Source: Legionella genomosp. 1
GTDB lineage: Bacteria > Pseudomonadota > Gammaproteobacteria > Legionellales > Legionellaceae
Reading direction: 5' to 3'
DNA: 14,455 nt
Assembly: GCA_945901145.1 (NCBI GenBank)
Contig: CAMDJY010000009.1
Coordinates: 1 to 14,455, forward strand
The notes below the pieces were generated by a model, which searched no databases, had not been told where the DNA came from, and was given only the letters and a program-made list of their open reading frames with translations. Below are positions 14,144 to 14,455 of this stretch, piece by piece. Position 1 is the first letter of the stretch. Each line of letters opens with the position of its first letter. Position numbers and translations under genes: made by a program.

Positions 14144-14455
14144 ATGAATATGGAAATTCTATGCTTTGCCGCAGGGATTGCGGCGTATTATTTAAAAAGT
14201 TTTTATCCCCTTATGGGTTTACTATTGGCTCTGTGGTTTAGATGGAAAACAAGCCTTTGGGTTGGTTTTATCTTGGGATTCTCCTGGGCTTATTTGCATC
14301 AACTCTCTGTCTCTACGCCAGATTTTTCTACATCCCCAGTGCTTAAACAAGCAGAACTCCAGGGCGTCATTGTATCAATACCTAAAGTTAATCATCAAAA
14401 AATTCAGTTCCAATTTTTAGTTCATCACATCAATCAAAAACCCACCAAAACTCTG
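14144..14455 (+). CDS. comEC: DNA internalization competence protein ComEC/Rec2, N-terminal fragment
   Basis: ComEC is the inner-membrane channel that carries single-stranded DNA into the cytoplasm during natural transformation. About 104 residues are visible and the frame stays open to the last base, so the 3' part lies outside. Visible are two to three hydrophobic helices (ILCFAAGIAAYYL; YPLMGLLLALWF; LWVGFILGFSWAYLHQL), then a soluble stretch AELQGVIVSIPKVNHQKIQFQFLV that resembles the start of the DUF4131/OB-like domain in gammaproteobacterial ComEC. The W-x-x-G-F-x-L-G-F-x-W-A-x-x-H pattern is also typical. ATG 14144 and ATG 14150 are both possible starts (Met-Asn-Met-Glu) and neither has a clear Shine-Dalgarno. 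Divergent from dotU with a roughly 100-bp gap. The identification rests on a short N-terminus, so it is less certain than the other calls. Confidence 0.8.
   Translation, partial: MNMEILCFAAGIAAYYLKSFYPLMGLLLALWFRWKTSLWVGFILGFSWAYLHQLSVSTPDFSTSPVLKQAELQGVIVSIPKVNHQKIQFQFLVHHINQKPTKTL

Overview
The window looks like chromosomal DNA from a gammaproteobacterium of the order Legionellales (Legionella or a close relative). It is AT-rich, roughly 40% GC by eye. The strongest taxonomic clues are an IcmH(DotU)/IcmF pair of the kind that supports the Dot/Icm type IVB secretion system, a legiolysin-type 4-hydroxyphenylpyruvate dioxygenase, and an amino-acid-centred metabolic gene set. Species cannot be decided from the sequence alone. 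Almost all of the window is coding; the largest gene-free gap is about 100 bp.

Region 1 (1-5787, + strand) is a tightly packed amino-acid catabolism operon. It runs leucine dehydrogenase (5' end outside the window), SAM-dependent O-methyltransferase, 4-hydroxyphenylpyruvate dioxygenase, maleylacetoacetate isomerase, AstD and AstB. Successive genes overlap by 4 or 14 bp or are 6-13 bp apart, so they are very probably co-transcribed and partly translationally coupled. The operon mixes steps from leucine, tyrosine/phenylalanine and arginine breakdown, and none of these pathways is complete here: homogentisate dioxygenase, fumarylacetoacetase, AstA, AstC and AstE are absent.

Region 2 (5788-8974, + strand) holds a 105-residue protein of unknown function, mutM (8-oxoguanine glycosylase), a KgtP-type 2-oxoglutarate/H+ symporter, and rdgB (dITP/XTP pyrophosphatase). 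KgtP fits the diet implied by region 1, because 2-oxoglutarate links amino-acid nitrogen and carbon. MutM and RdgB both protect DNA from damaged bases or nucleotides.

Region 3 (9011-14042, - strand) reads dotU(icmH) - icmF - yaiI - ppsR. The dotU stop and icmF start overlap by one base (TAATG). YaiI (UPF0178) and PpsR (regulator of PEP synthetase) follow at 11 and 27 bp, so housekeeping genes may be co-transcribed with secretion genes. Regions 2 and 3 converge over a 36-bp gap.

Region 4 (14144-end, + strand) is the N-terminus of ComEC, the inner-membrane DNA uptake channel, transcribed divergently from dotU. The roughly 100-bp dotU/comEC interval contains an imperfect palindrome overlapping candidate core promoters for both directions.

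No rRNA, tRNA, insertion sequence, CRISPR array or prophage gene was seen. I did not find clear evidence of an entirely new system. The points most worth following are the isolated dotU-icmF locus with its palindromic divergent promoter region, the composite catabolic operon, and the 105-residue orphan protein.
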